The notes under the pieces are model-generated. The model saw only the letters and a list, made by a program, of their open reading frames with translations. It was not told the DNA's origin and did not search any database. Positions 17,802-27,564 of a stretch of 64,000 nucleotides of DNA are shown in pieces. The DNA lies in NCBI RefSeq assembly GCF_000325705.1, contig NC_019904.1, positions 4,528,001 through 4,592,000 of the forward strand, given 5' to 3'. Source of the stretch: Echinicola vietnamensis DSM 17526 (GTDB lineage Bacteria; Bacteroidota; Bacteroidia; Cytophagales; Cyclobacteriaceae). Within the stretch, counting starts at the first letter, position 1. The number at the start of each line of letters is the position of its first letter. Position numbers and translations under genes: made by a program.

Positions 17802-20144
17802 ATGAAAGTTTGTATTGCCGAAAAACCAAGCGTGGCCCGAGAAATAGCCCAAGTCATCGGGGCCAAAAACCGCAAGGATGGATATTTTGAAGGAAATGGC
17901 TATCAGGTTACCTGGACCTTTGGCCATTTCTGTTCGCTCTATCCGCCCGAGGACTATGATCCTACTTGGAAGCGTTGGGATTTATACACCTTACCCATGC
18001 TCCCCAAACGCTTCGAAACGAAGATCATCCCCGACAATGGCGTAAAAAAACAGTTTAAGATCATCCGAGACTTGGTCAACAAAGCCCAGGTGGTGATCAA
18101 CTGCGGTGATGCCGGCCAAGAAGGTGAACTGATCCAACGATGGGTCCTCAAACAAGCAAATTACCAAGGAGCAGTACAGCGATTATGGATTTCCTCCTTG
18201 ACGACTGAATCGATCCAAGCCGGTTTTGAAAACCTGAAGCCAGCGGAGGAATTTGACAATTTGTACTATGCCGGGAGTTCCAGGGCGATCGGGGACTGGC
18301 TGCTCGGGATGAATGCCACCAGACTGTACACCCTCAAATACGGCGGATACAAGCAAGTCCTATCCATTGGCCGTGTGCAGACGCCCACACTGGCCATGCT
18401 GGTCAACAGGCACCAGGAGATCGAGCAGTTCAAACCCGAACCTTACTGGGAGTTACAAACCACCTACAGAGACACCACCTTTCACAGCACGGAAGGAAAA
18501 TTCCTCAAAAAAGAAGACGGTGAAGCGCTATTGGGGCAAATAACAGGAAAGGACCTCTTCATCACCGCCATTGACCAAAAAGAAGGCAAAGAATATGCCC
18601 CAAAACTATTTGACCTGACCAGTTTACAGGTATACTGTAACAATAAGTTTAACCTAACCGCTGACAATACCCTCAAAACCGTCCAACGGTTATATGAACT
18701 GAAAGTGGTCACCTATCCCAGGGTGGACACAACTTTCCTCCCTAACGACATGTATCCCAAGATCTCTGGAATACTGAAGGGACTCGGCCAATACCATTCG
18801 TTTACGGCGCCATTGCTGGCAAAGAAAATCAGGAAATCCCCAAAGGTCTTCAATGACAAAAAAGTCACGGACCACCATGCCATCATCCCCACCGGTGAAG
18901 AAAAGCAACTCGGGCATACCGAACAAAAAGTCTATGACATCATCGTCAGAAGGTTTTTGGCAGCCTTTTACCCTGACTGTAAAGTAGCCAAAACCCAAGT
19001 AACGGGGGAAATCGAACAAACCACCTTCCTGGCCAAAGGCAAGGAAATCCTGGAAGAAGGATGGCGGGCCCTATTCGCAAAAGACAACAAAAAAGAAAAA
19101 GATGACGGGGACAGCAAAGAGGATGAAGAAGAAGGCATCCTCCCCACCTTTGAGAAAGGAGAGCATGGTCCTCACCACCCAACGCTAAAAGAAAAGATCA
19201 CCAAACCTCCCAAAAACTATACCGAGGCCTCACTGCTGAGGGCAATGGAAACGGCCGGCAAGCAAGTGGAAGACGATGAACTTCGCGACCTGATGAAAGC
19301 AAATGGCATCGGAAGGCCGTCCACTCGTGCCAGCATCATCGAAACACTCTTCAGGCGTAAGTATATCGAACGGAGAAAAAAGCTCGTGGTCCCCACCGAA
19401 ATGGGCATTCAGCTTATCGGCACCATCCAAAATGAACTGCTTAAATCCGCAGAGCTTACCGGCCAATGGGAAAAGCAACTAAAAGAAATCGAGGAAGGAG
19501 CCTTCAGCGCCATCCAGTTCATAGCCAATATGAAAAAAATGGTAGCTGAACTGGTCTCAGAAGTAAAGCAGGAACACAACAAACCTCGCCTGGCCTCTCC
19601 TTTTGCCTCTGATAACCAAAAGAAAAGCACTCCTTCGGCGTCCAAAAAGAAAACCAGCAAAGCCGCTTCCAAAGGACTTTCGGAGGTGACATGCCCCAAA
19701 TGCGGCCAAGGCAATATTATCAAAGGAAAAACAGCATACGGATGTAGCCAATGGAAAAATGGGTGTGACCTTCGTCTTCCCATGAAAGTAAAAGGGAAGA
19801 AATTGACCGACAAGCAGGTGCAACGATTAATCGAAAAGGGTGCCACAACTAAACTGAAAGGGTTTCTCATGGATGGTGAAAAAGTGGAAGGCATCTTGAA
19901 ATTAACGGACAGTTTCGCTATTAATTTCGATCTCAAAGCCCAGGCCCCCACCAAACCCACCCCTCCACAAATGCCGCCATGTCCAAAATGTAAAAAAGGA
20001 ACCATCATCAAGGGCAAAACCGCCTACGGCTGCAGTGAATGGAAAAGTGGTTGTGATTTCAGGTATGCATTTAAATCCATCAAAGAAATGGCCAATGGAA
20101 AACCACTTACCAAAGAGTTAGTCCTTAGCATCATCAGCCAATGA
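17802..20144 (+). CDS. topB: DNA topoisomerase III (type IA)
   Basis: 780 residues. The Toprim domain is at the N-terminus (MKVCIAEKPSVAREIA), with its acidic motif at 101-110 reading CGDAGQEGEL. The usual motif is D-x-x-R-E-G-E, so Gln106 replaces Arg; I recall this variant from other Bacteroidota TopB proteins. The catalytic Tyr is Tyr305 in VTYPRVDTTFLPNDM. SIGRVQTPTLAMLV and NGIGRPSTRASIIETLFRRKYI are other type IA landmarks. The C-terminus has a Lys/Ser-rich linker (about 605-630) and two Topo_C_Zn-like repeats, each CPKC...GKTAYGCS.WK.GCD. It relaxes or decatenates DNA through single-strand passage. No integrase, relaxase or tra gene is nearby, so it is not evidently on an integrative element. 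Confidence 0.93.
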   Translation: MKVCIAEKPSVAREIAQVIGAKNRKDGYFEGNGYQVTWTFGHFCSLYPPEDYDPTWKRWDLYTLPMLPKRFETKIIPDNGVKKQFKIIRDLVNKAQVVINCGDAGQEGELIQRWVLKQANYQGAVQRLWISSLTTESIQAGFENLKPAEEFDNLYYAGSSRAIGDWLLGMNATRLYTLKYGGYKQVLSIGRVQTPTLAMLVNRHQEIEQFKPEPYWELQTTYRDTTFHSTEGKFLKKEDGEALLGQITGKDLFITAIDQKEGKEYAPKLFDLTSLQVYCNNKFNLTADNTLKTVQRLYELKVVTYPRVDTTFLPNDMYPKISGILKGLGQYHSFTAPLLAKKIRKSPKVFNDKKVTDHHAIIPTGEEKQLGHTEQKVYDIIVRRFLAAFYPDCKVAKTQVTGEIEQTTFLAKGKEILEEGWRALFAKDNKKEKDDGDSKEDEEEGILPTFEKGEHGPHHPTLKEKITKPPKNYTEASLLRAMETAGKQVEDDELRDLMKANGIGRPSTRASIIETLFRRKYIERRKKLVVPTEMGIQLIGTIQNELLKSAELTGQWEKQLKEIEEGAFSAIQFIANMKKMVAELVSEVKQEHNKPRLASPFASDNQKKSTPSASKKKTSKAASKGLSEVTCPKCGQGNIIKGKTAYGCSQWKNGCDLRLPMKVKGKKLTDKQVQRLIEKGATTKLKGFLMDGEKVEGILKLTDSFAINFDLKAQAPTKPTPPQMPPCPKCKKGTIIKGKTAYGCSEWKSGCDFRYAFKSIKEMANGKPLTKELVLSIISQ

Positions 20145-20523
20145 AGGCTTCTGTTCCATTGCTGTGCCTCTAACCAGATGGAATTGGAGAAGAAAACGTA
20201 TTTATTTTAATATATATACTATCAGGTTAAACTGATGCAAAGCTATTATTCTCAATTCTCCAGTCCGTTGGGCTTTAAAAACATCAACAACTTACACTAT
20301 TTTAGATTTTAATGGAATGGAACGGTATTGCCTGAGTTCAATAAGTTATCCTCACAGTGACCCCACCAGGCGTCAAGTAAGGCCTGTTTGGAGATATGGG
20401 GAGATAGAAAGCAGCAGTCTTTTATGAATGTACTCGGCTATTTCCCCTAGTACACACATGAAATTTTCACCTTGGCTTTACTTCAAGGAATCCAAAACAG
20501 GATCGTTTAGGATTTCCTAACTT
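20145..20523. other. Intergenic region between convergent topB and sulfatase genes
   Basis: 379 bp without a credible gene. An AT-rich tract (about 20198-20225) follows topB. Near the right end, GGAATCCAAAAC (20487-20498) and GTTTAGGATTTCC (20506-20518) form an imperfect stem, listed separately as a possible terminator of the sulfatase operon. Nothing else stands out. Confidence 0.35.
20487..20518 (-). terminator. Possible terminator hairpin after the sulfatase gene
   Basis: An imperfect inverted repeat, GGAATCCAAAAC/GTTTAGGATTTCC with a hexanucleotide loop, lies 5 bp beyond the stop codon of the minus-strand sulfatase gene. It lacks a clear T-run, so it may be an RNA-stabilising hairpin rather than an intrinsic terminator. 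Confidence 0.4.
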
Positions 20524-22395
20524 TCATTTCCCCTTCAAATACTCCAGCCTTCTGATCACATTGCTGTCTTCTGCCACAGTCGGAACCAGTTTGGCTACTT
20601 CTATAGAGGTACTAAACCCGAAAGGGCCATCTGCCATCTGAACCAAAATATTCAATATCAACAACGCTTCATGTGGATCCTCTGTCGAATACAGGGCCTT
20701 CTCAATATCCCTCATGGGGTTTGATACCCCACAGATTCCCAGGAATTGGCTTGCCCGAACCCTGTTTATCCTGATGGGATCATTCTTGGATATCTCGTTA
20801 ACCGCATCCTCCAGCGTTTTGGCCTCCTTTCCAAAGCTGGACAAGGCACATAAAGCCCAATACCTCACCCACGGATCATCGTCTTGCAATTTACGGTGCA
20901 GTGCTTTCTCCACCTCATGAAAATCCTTTATAGCAAGATTGATGGTAGCATAATAATTTTTGATATCCTTCTTATGATCTTGTCCAAAGGCCACGGGATC
21001 ATCAAAGGCCTCCTCTATCAGGTAATACTCCGGGTAAAAAGAAAGGTCCGGCATGGACAACAACCAATCCCCCAGCTCTTTCCTCATGGCCAGTAATTGC
21101 TCCTCATATGCTGGATCCTCTGCCAAATTGTTGATCTCATAGGGATCTTTTTCTATATCAAACAGCATTTCTACTGGCTTTGCTTCAAAAAACCGTCGCT
21201 GATGCTGATTGAGCTTGCCAGACCTGTACAGGTCAAGCCATTCTTGGTAAGCCATCTGCTTGTACCGATAATCGTTCCAGAGACCGTCAAAATTAAATGG
21301 ATGAAAATTCCTAATGTACTTGTACTTCCCCTTTCTTACCGACCTGACAAAATCATATTTCTCATCAAAACGGTCTGCATAACCATAAGTTACATCATTA
21401 GGGAACTTATTATTTTTACGTAAAAATGGCTCCCCGTCCATATGCCTGGGCACTTTTACCCCTGCCAGATGAAGTACCGTCGGGCCAAAATCCACAAAAC
21501 TCACGAATTCCTGCACCCGTGCCCCTGCTTTATAGGAAACCCTTTCTTTGTATTTTTCGGGTACATGGATGACCAATGGCACATGCAGTCCCGTTTCATA
21601 TAAATACCCTTTACTTCCTGGCATAACACCGCCATGGTCACCAAAGTAAAACACAAAAGTGTTTTCCAGAAGCCCATCTTCTTTCAATTGGTCGATCAGC
21701 TCCCCTACTTGCCTATCCATTTCTGCTATCCTGTCCAGATAATACGCTCTGGTATATTCAAACAATGCCGTTTGAGGATGGTTTGGCTGCAAATTCCCGC
21801 TTGGAGGCAAAGTAGATACAGGGATTTTCTCCATCTTTTCCGGCCCAAAGTGGAGCTGACCTTCATGGGTAACGGAAAAGTTATGGACATAAAAGAATGG
21901 CTGGCCTTCCTTCCTGTTTGTATAACTTGCCTTATTGGAAGATTCATCCCACACCTTACTTCCTTTGTCCAGATTGTAATCTTCTTTGGCATTATTGGCG
22001 GTATAATACCCTGCTTCACGCAAATAAAACGGAAACATCTCTAGATCATCCGGCATAGGCACCGTCTTCATTTTCCGGTGATATTGTGCACCAATGCGCG
22101 GTGCATAGGACCCTGTGATCAAGGTGGACCGTGCCACACTACATACTGGCCCATTAGAAAAAGCATGGTCAAACACCAGTCCTGTCTCCGAAAGCTGTTC
22201 GATATGGGGAGTTTCCACGCCATCCGAATCGTACAATTTCATATAATGCTTGGAGTTATCCTCCGAAGTGATCCAAACAATATTGGGACGCTCCTGTGCA
22301 ATGGAGCCGTGGGAGATCAGGAAAACCATTATCAACTGGAATAATACCATCCACCTATCCATAATTGTACGCTGAAACATGATTGGTCTTTTCAT
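20524..22395 (-). CDS. Exported sulfatase with C-terminal helical repeats
   Basis: 623 residues from the ATG at 22395, one base from the stop of the upstream gene; the longer frame from 22443 overlaps that gene. A Sec signal peptide runs to about HGSIAQE. The sulfatase domain (PF00884) follows with metal-binding PNIVWITSEDNS, active-site segment GPVCSVARSTLITG and FYFGDHGG. The formylglycine position is Cys85 (101 in the longer frame). The residue two places on is Val, where the consensus C-x-P/A-x-R has Pro or Ala. The last 130 or so residues (DDDPWVRYWALCALSSFG onward) look like HEAT repeats. It probably removes sulfate esters from polysaccharides in the periplasm. No sulfatase-maturating enzyme gene is in the window. 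Confidence 0.87.
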   Translation of the reverse strand: MKRPIMFQRTIMDRWMVLFQLIMVFLISHGSIAQERPNIVWITSEDNSKHYMKLYDSDGVETPHIEQLSETGLVFDHAFSNGPVCSVARSTLITGSYAPRIGAQYHRKMKTVPMPDDLEMFPFYLREAGYYTANNAKEDYNLDKGSKVWDESSNKASYTNRKEGQPFFYVHNFSVTHEGQLHFGPEKMEKIPVSTLPPSGNLQPNHPQTALFEYTRAYYLDRIAEMDRQVGELIDQLKEDGLLENTFVFYFGDHGGVMPGSKGYLYETGLHVPLVIHVPEKYKERVSYKAGARVQEFVSFVDFGPTVLHLAGVKVPRHMDGEPFLRKNNKFPNDVTYGYADRFDEKYDFVRSVRKGKYKYIRNFHPFNFDGLWNDYRYKQMAYQEWLDLYRSGKLNQHQRRFFEAKPVEMLFDIEKDPYEINNLAEDPAYEEQLLAMRKELGDWLLSMPDLSFYPEYYLIEEAFDDPVAFGQDHKKDIKNYYATINLAIKDFHEVEKALHRKLQDDDPWVRYWALCALSSFGKEAKTLEDAVNEISKNDPIRINRVRASQFLGICGVSNPMRDIEKALYSTEDPHEALLILNILVQMADGPFGFSTSIEVAKLVPTVAEDSNVIRRLEYLKGK

Positions 22396-22396
22396 T

Positions 22397-24208
22397 TTAA
22401 TTTTCTGGTCGCTGAAGCCAAATTGCCCAGTCCTTATCGGCACTCATTGGCGCATCGCCCAATTTTACATTTTGTCCTGCTGAGACTGTAAGCGTTTTGC
22501 CTTCTTGCAATGCTCCACCACTACGAGGATCGTACCATTTCACATCAAACCGTCCATCGAGACTGCCAAGGTCTATCTCTGCAGCCTGAGCATCTTTCAA
22601 GTACACCACCACTTGGTCTTTTTCATCACTCAACACGTATCCTTCTCCTTTTACCAGCCACTCATCTCTGTTTTCCATCTTCCAATAAGGGATGTTTTGA
22701 CCAGTGAAGAAATCAAGACAAATCCTTCCCTGATCCCAAAACTTGTCCCTGGACCTAAAGTCCTGACAAGTTAGGTCCGAATGGGCATGTTTATAGCCAA
22801 AGTACCACTCTGTACCCCATGCTCCCGCCATCATCGCACCCCAAAGTCCATTTTGACGGGCGTCATCATGTAAGGGGTCCTCTTCGTCGGGAAGCAACGA
22901 GTGTTGCGCATCTCCTGGCTCATCGCAAGCTACAGCCCACTGCTTTCCTGCTTCCTTGCTATCCTTAAGGATCTTGAGCACGTTTTTATGTACATTGGCA
23001 AAATCCTTCCTATTGGTCTGTAAAGAGGCTCCGGTGAGCGGGGTATCTCCATAAAGCGGATCAAACCATTTACCGTTATGGATCACAATATGGTGGTCAT
23101 AGGGGTCTACGGTCCGAACATAATCAGCCAACATCAGCCAATCCCTAGGTTCTAATGGAAAAGTCCGTGGGGTCTTCACCCAGTCTCCTTGTTCTTCACA
23201 AAGGTTCCAGTTTACCGCCAAATGGTGACCAAAACGTGCAATTAATTCCCGGTAATACAATTTGGTAAACATGCCTATCCCTCCATTGTCCAACAGTCCT
23301 TGGTTTTCGACTTCCAAGGTCTTGAAATGCAAAAACATGCCCAACTTGTCTGCATGCTCAAAGACCATCTCCCACTGATCGAGTTTGGACACATCGTACC
23401 TGTCCCAAGTATCATGATCCACAAAAGGAAATACATTCTGGTCATCACCGGATACGTTCATCGTCAGAAATGAAAAAGCATTGGCACCTTTCCCGTGAAG
23501 GTAATTGATCGCGCCTATCAGTCCCTTCCCTTTTCCTTGCCTCCATGTAGGATCTCCACTTTTCCAATCTCCCACATGGGCCTGGTAGGTCTTTACCAAA
23601 TCATCCTTATGGCCATCTTCGGCAAAATCCCCATCAAAGTCCGCAAATGCCAACAGGTTTTCCGGCGCATCTGAACCGAATTTCAAGAAATACTCTCCGG
23701 TTTCCTTAAATTGGAGGTAACGTTCTCCAACGTAATCAAGCCGTCCCTTACTTCTAAAATCCCTTCCTTCCTTATCGCTGGGAGCTATTACAAATTCCCC
23801 TTGTAAGCCATTGATCGAAGGAACGGGACTGAGTTTGGAAGTATCCCTGAGTGCGGCCCATTTTCCTTCAAAGAAAAGGACCTTATATTTCCATTCCCCT
23901 GTTTCATCCGGAGCAAAATGTACCCGCCAGACATTGCCTTCGGTGGCACCGGATTCTCCTGCCTGTCCATCAGCGGCAAAATACCCCGGAACTAAATACC
24001 GCTTTCCAGAGGCATTATGGCGAAACTCCACATCAAATTTATATTGGAGAAAGGGATTCTCTTCATCCATCTCACCCGCTTGGGGACCTTCTACATCAAG
24101 GGTGACTTTATGCCATTTCTGCAGCTCTCCATGAAGACGCTGTGCTTGTACAGCATGAGCTGCTAACAGTAGAAGAAAACCTACCAAGGTATTTTTATAG
24201 TGTATCAT
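22397..24208 (-). CDS. Exported DUF5060-domain glycoside-hydrolase-like protein
   Basis: 603 residues. The signal peptide ends near HAVQAQ. An N-terminal beta-sandwich (about 25-140, with FDVEFRHNASGKRY and VHFAPDETGEWKYKV) matches DUF5060. The centre (about 160-480) has the run of helices and strands expected of a (beta/alpha)8 barrel, with acidic candidates in AVNWNLCEEQGDW and AVACDEPGD. The end (about 510-600, YVLSDEKDQVVVYL) resembles the putative collagen-binding domain found after such barrels. Its catalytic activity is not established. It is the first gene of a two-gene operon with the sulfatase, which begins one base after its stop. Together they suggest processing of a sulfated glycan outside the cytoplasm. 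Confidence 0.8.
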   Translation of the reverse strand: MIHYKNTLVGFLLLLAAHAVQAQRLHGELQKWHKVTLDVEGPQAGEMDEENPFLQYKFDVEFRHNASGKRYLVPGYFAADGQAGESGATEGNVWRVHFAPDETGEWKYKVLFFEGKWAALRDTSKLSPVPSINGLQGEFVIAPSDKEGRDFRSKGRLDYVGERYLQFKETGEYFLKFGSDAPENLLAFADFDGDFAEDGHKDDLVKTYQAHVGDWKSGDPTWRQGKGKGLIGAINYLHGKGANAFSFLTMNVSGDDQNVFPFVDHDTWDRYDVSKLDQWEMVFEHADKLGMFLHFKTLEVENQGLLDNGGIGMFTKLYYRELIARFGHHLAVNWNLCEEQGDWVKTPRTFPLEPRDWLMLADYVRTVDPYDHHIVIHNGKWFDPLYGDTPLTGASLQTNRKDFANVHKNVLKILKDSKEAGKQWAVACDEPGDAQHSLLPDEEDPLHDDARQNGLWGAMMAGAWGTEWYFGYKHAHSDLTCQDFRSRDKFWDQGRICLDFFTGQNIPYWKMENRDEWLVKGEGYVLSDEKDQVVVYLKDAQAAEIDLGSLDGRFDVKWYDPRSGGALQEGKTLTVSAGQNVKLGDAPMSADKDWAIWLQRPEN

Positions 24209-25266
24209 AATGTCAAATTGGGTTATATTGTGGGTATGTGAATTTTATGATCAAGGCTGGGGCATCTTTCAATTTTAGTTGTTTTCAGTTTCTTATACAA
24301 CATTTTTAAGTGGTTGCAAGCTCGGTCAAAAATATTAGTAAGAAACTACATGAGTAATTTATTTCATTGCCTTTGAATGGTGAACGGAATCCTCGGTGAT
24401 ATGGAAGATATCGACAGCTCGCTTCCTTCTTTCCAGATTTACCAAAAAGTAAGTATATTCTTCAAAGTTACGGCAATCACTATCCTGATTAGCACTTGCC
24501 AAAAGTACTTGTGTTTTAAGTAAAAACTCACCTTAAACAGGAACGAAAACTTTTAATGAGGATGTGGATAGGAAAAGGGTGTGGCAATTCCCAAATACTA
24601 AGATTGCCACAGCTCCCCCCAAATCCCCTCAAGCCTCGCAGTGAAGGCTTCATAATCGAACTGAGTTGTCAGCTAAAAGACTTCCTTAGAAATATAATAA
24701 ACAACAAGCAATGTATAATTATAATTGTGTTATTCAACTAAAATTACGTAATTCAATCCATTCTTTTTATGGGAGCATATATTGGTTGATTTCCTGCACT
24801 TTTCACATATGTGTTTGTGTGGAAATCAGAAAAATAAGCCATCAACAAATTCAGTAAGGGTTTTTAATTACAGCTAAACTACCAAAATTATTAACTGGAT
24901 GGTATATTTAAGAAAAATTCAATAAATAACATAAAACCAATATGTTATAAAAGAAAAAGCTCTTTTTGAGCAATTATTTCACATCAAAAAGGTCACCAAA
25001 CGAATATTATTAGCTTAAAATTGTATATTTGCCCTAATTTTATAACATTTGTGAATGTTTTATACCTATATTTAGTATTTATCACCAACAAGGTAAACCT
25101 TAATAAATAATTAGCATTAGCTAGTAATTTTACTTGGAATATTTTAGATTATACATCAAGAAAGTGTAATCCAAACAACAGCGCCATATAGTCCGTCAGC
25201 CCTAAACGAGAAGAAAAAAAGAAACGATTAAGAATTAATTACTTACTGAAATTAATCAATTTTTAG
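24209..25266. other. 1.06-kb AT-rich intergenic region between divergent genes
   Basis: The region lies between the divergent DUF5060/sulfatase operon and the single-domain response regulator. I see no convincing gene. A 61-codon frame at 24556-24741 has a low-complexity product with no start context and is probably chance. The last 400 bp are extremely AT-rich. No long inverted repeat, tRNA or IS end was found. Confidence 0.35.
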
Positions 25267-25662
25267 ATGACAAGTATTAAGAGCCTTTGTATTATAGATG
25301 ATGATCCTATATATACTTTTGGAGTAAAAAAAATCATTGAAATGGGAAATTTCGATGTGAATGCCATGTTTTATCAAAATGGTCAAGAGGCTTATGAAGG
25401 CTTAGCATCGAAAATAGACAATGGAGACCCCCTACCGGACATGATCCTTCTGGACATCAATATGCCCATTTGGAATGGATGGAAATTTCTAGACGAATTC
25501 CTTAAAATCGAACCTGCCACCAACATCATCATCTACATCATATCCAGCAGTATAGACCCTAATGACACTAAGAAAGCGAAAGAGTACAGTGTCATTAAAA
25601 ATTTTATCGTAAAACCCATTTCCATTGAAAAGGTCAAGGAATTATTGGAGGAAAACACCTGA
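25267..25662 (+). CDS. Single-domain response regulator (CheY-like receiver)
   Basis: 131 residues, receiver domain only. Acidic residues Asp11-Asp13 (CIIDDDP), phospho-acceptor Asp63 (LLDINMP), Ser93-95 (YIISSS) and Lys116 (FIVKP) are in the expected places. The tryptophan-containing loop NMPIWNGWKFLDEF after the phosphorylation site is common in Bacteroidota stand-alone receivers. There is no output domain, so signalling would be by protein contact or phosphotransfer. No kinase gene is adjacent. It ends 6 bp before the stop of the convergent metallophosphatase gene. The 1.06-kb upstream region must hold its promoter. Confidence 0.9.
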   Translation: MTSIKSLCIIDDDPIYTFGVKKIIEMGNFDVNAMFYQNGQEAYEGLASKIDNGDPLPDMILLDINMPIWNGWKFLDEFLKIEPATNIIIYIISSSIDPNDTKKAKEYSVIKNFIVKPISIEKVKELLEENT

Positions 25663-25668
25663 TTTGCT

Positions 25669-27312
25669 TTACTCACCGGGTTCATGTTGAGGCGATCGCT
25701 TTTCGATGAGCACCTCAAATGAACAAATTGATGACCAATCACTCCAGTTGAGGTTTTGGTCGCGGTACCGTACCCTCCAATAATAGGTTGTCCTAGGTTT
25801 CAGCAACTTAAAAACTTCCTCATCACGAAGGTCATCATCCTTTTGTTGGTTCTCATTGAAGTACCAGTTTTCATGTTGCTTCCAGCTATCCATTAGTGGC
25901 TTAGAAAAATCTTTATCCGTGCTAATTTGCCAGTTGGATGCGGCATGTATCGCACTTTTCCGATCACTGCTAAAATCACTGGCTTTCAGCACTAATCCCT
26001 TTGGAGACACCTGCTCATTTTTGGGATATATTCCTTGTGGTGGTTGAGGTTTTTGTTCATACTTCCATACGGTAATGGAATCAGTCAACTCGTTGTTTCG
26101 AGCGTGGTATTGGTTACCACGGCTGATCCGCTTGACGGTAAAATTGGGATTGGAGGGATTGGCGTCCACCTCCACCATGACGAAACCATATTCATCTTGG
26201 GTCACCGTAAACTCATCATAGTCACGCCCTTCAAATTCGCCCCAATTATCTATCGCGCCTCCGGCACTGGCCACATTCACCCACAAGTGCTTATGATCCT
26301 TGGATTGACCTCGGGAATAGCCGTGTGTATGGCCAAAAAAGTGGACGCTCGGTTTTCCTGTTTTTTCCGTAAAGGCTTCCAGCTTATGGACTACCTCCCC
26401 AGAAAAATCCGATTCTCCCGGGATCCATAGTTCGGACTTGTGCGGATGATGCATCTGAGCAAAGACAAAATCAATCTCATCTATCCCAGCTGTTTCGGCA
26501 AGCACCTTATCCAGCCAAGCCAATTGGTATTTGCTTCCCCCTATGCCATCCTCCACATTGGAATTCAATCCCAATACTCGGATATTTCCATAATCCTTAT
26601 ACCACCAGTTTTCGGCGTACTCGGGACTTCCGTTTTTGGGAAGGCTAAAGTATTTGAAATAAAAGACAGATTGATTTTCATGGTTGCCCAGAACGGGGTA
26701 AACAGGCACTTGTGAAAACAAGTCTTTCGCTGGATCGAAAAAATGATCTTTCCACTGGTGATATGTGGCTCCATTTTGGACCAAATCTCCAGGGATAAGC
26801 ACCAACCCTAAATTTTCAGGAACATTACCCTCAAATTGATCATCCAGATAGGCCAAAATCCCATCGTTCACCACTTCCCTAAATTTTTCTGGAGCATTAC
26901 CATCAATCTGCATATCACTCATGGCGATCATGTTAAAGGACCGATGATCACTGGCAAATGGAGGGGTTTTAAACTGAAACACGTCAGACACGGCATCCCC
27001 TGTCCTGACTCGGTAATAGTAGGTCGTGAACTTCTTTAGGCCCTCTACCCTCACTTCATGCACCCTGGCTTCAGTAAAGTTGACATCGAGTGATTCCCCC
27101 TGGGAGGTATTACCCAAATCAACAGTTTCTCCCCATTCCACAGTACTTTCATCCCCAAAATCCGTCTGCCACATCACGACCGCACTATGGGGCGTTACAT
27201 CCTGTAGATAAGGTTGGATATCAATCTGCTGTGCAAGAGACGGCATGGAAATGATAATGCTTAGCAAGGCTAAGGCAGCCTTCATTACGTAAGGAAAGTG
27301 GTACTTCATCAT
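25669..27312 (-). CDS. Exported metallophosphatase with N-terminal purple-acid-phosphatase-like and C-terminal fibronectin III-like domains
   Basis: 547 residues from the paired Met codons at 27312/27309; a frame from 27348 would put a charged extension before the signal peptide. After SIIISMPSLAQ, a beta-sandwich (about 20-110, TPHSAVVMWQTDFGDESTVEWG, quoted in part) is like the purple acid phosphatase N-domain. The metallophosphoesterase core follows with MIAMSDMQID, IPGDLVQNG, LGNHENQ, QMHHPH and FFGHTHGYSRG, all expected metal ligands. The end (about 440-535), with TTYYYWRVRYRDQNLNWSD (quoted nearly intact), is a fibronectin III-like domain. It likely hydrolyses phosphate esters in the periplasm or at the cell surface. 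Substrate unknown. Confidence 0.85.
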   Translation of the reverse strand: MMKYHFPYVMKAALALLSIIISMPSLAQQIDIQPYLQDVTPHSAVVMWQTDFGDESTVEWGETVDLGNTSQGESLDVNFTEARVHEVRVEGLKKFTTYYYRVRTGDAVSDVFQFKTPPFASDHRSFNMIAMSDMQIDGNAPEKFREVVNDGILAYLDDQFEGNVPENLGLVLIPGDLVQNGATYHQWKDHFFDPAKDLFSQVPVYPVLGNHENQSVFYFKYFSLPKNGSPEYAENWWYKDYGNIRVLGLNSNVEDGIGGSKYQLAWLDKVLAETAGIDEIDFVFAQMHHPHKSELWIPGESDFSGEVVHKLEAFTEKTGKPSVHFFGHTHGYSRGQSKDHKHLWVNVASAGGAIDNWGEFEGRDYDEFTVTQDEYGFVMVEVDANPSNPNFTVKRISRGNQYHARNNELTDSITVWKYEQKPQPPQGIYPKNEQVSPKGLVLKASDFSSDRKSAIHAASNWQISTDKDFSKPLMDSWKQHENWYFNENQQKDDDLRDEEVFKLLKPRTTYYWRVRYRDQNLNWSDWSSICSFEVLIEKRSPQHEPGE

Positions 27313-27406
27313 ATGGGGATTATCGCTTTTCACAAATTTACCAATCAACTATTGCCCTATCGTCAACAATTAATTATCATAAAGTAAACTTATTCCTTAT
27401 CATTCA

Positions 27407-27451
27407 GGCCATCGCAAGTACCATTCATTTGGCTGAACTTGCATGATGGCC
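27407..27451. other. Imperfect hairpin between metallophosphatase and VOC genes
   Basis: GGCCATCGCAAGT (27407-27419) and ACTTGCATGATGGCC (27437-27451) pair as a two-part stem with a small bulge. It sits in the 252-bp gap between two minus-strand genes, over 100 bp downstream of the VOC stop. It may end or process that transcript, but has no T-run. Confidence 0.35.
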
Positions 27452-27564
27452 CTGCAATAACTCTAATCCTTAATGGCTAAACTTTGCCTTTTTGGCCTTT
27501 GCCGAAGCTGCTTTCCCCAAGGGAATTTACCTGTGGCTCACAGAAAAGATCGCACAAACCCTGG

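Noticed and set aside
19409..20017. Minus-strand 202-codon frame within topB
   Set aside because: It covers the zinc-ribbon repeats of a full-length topoisomerase and has no features of its own.
17802..20144. topB as a marker of an integrative conjugative element
   Set aside because: No integrase, relaxase, tra genes or attachment-site repeats nearby; neighbours look chromosomal.
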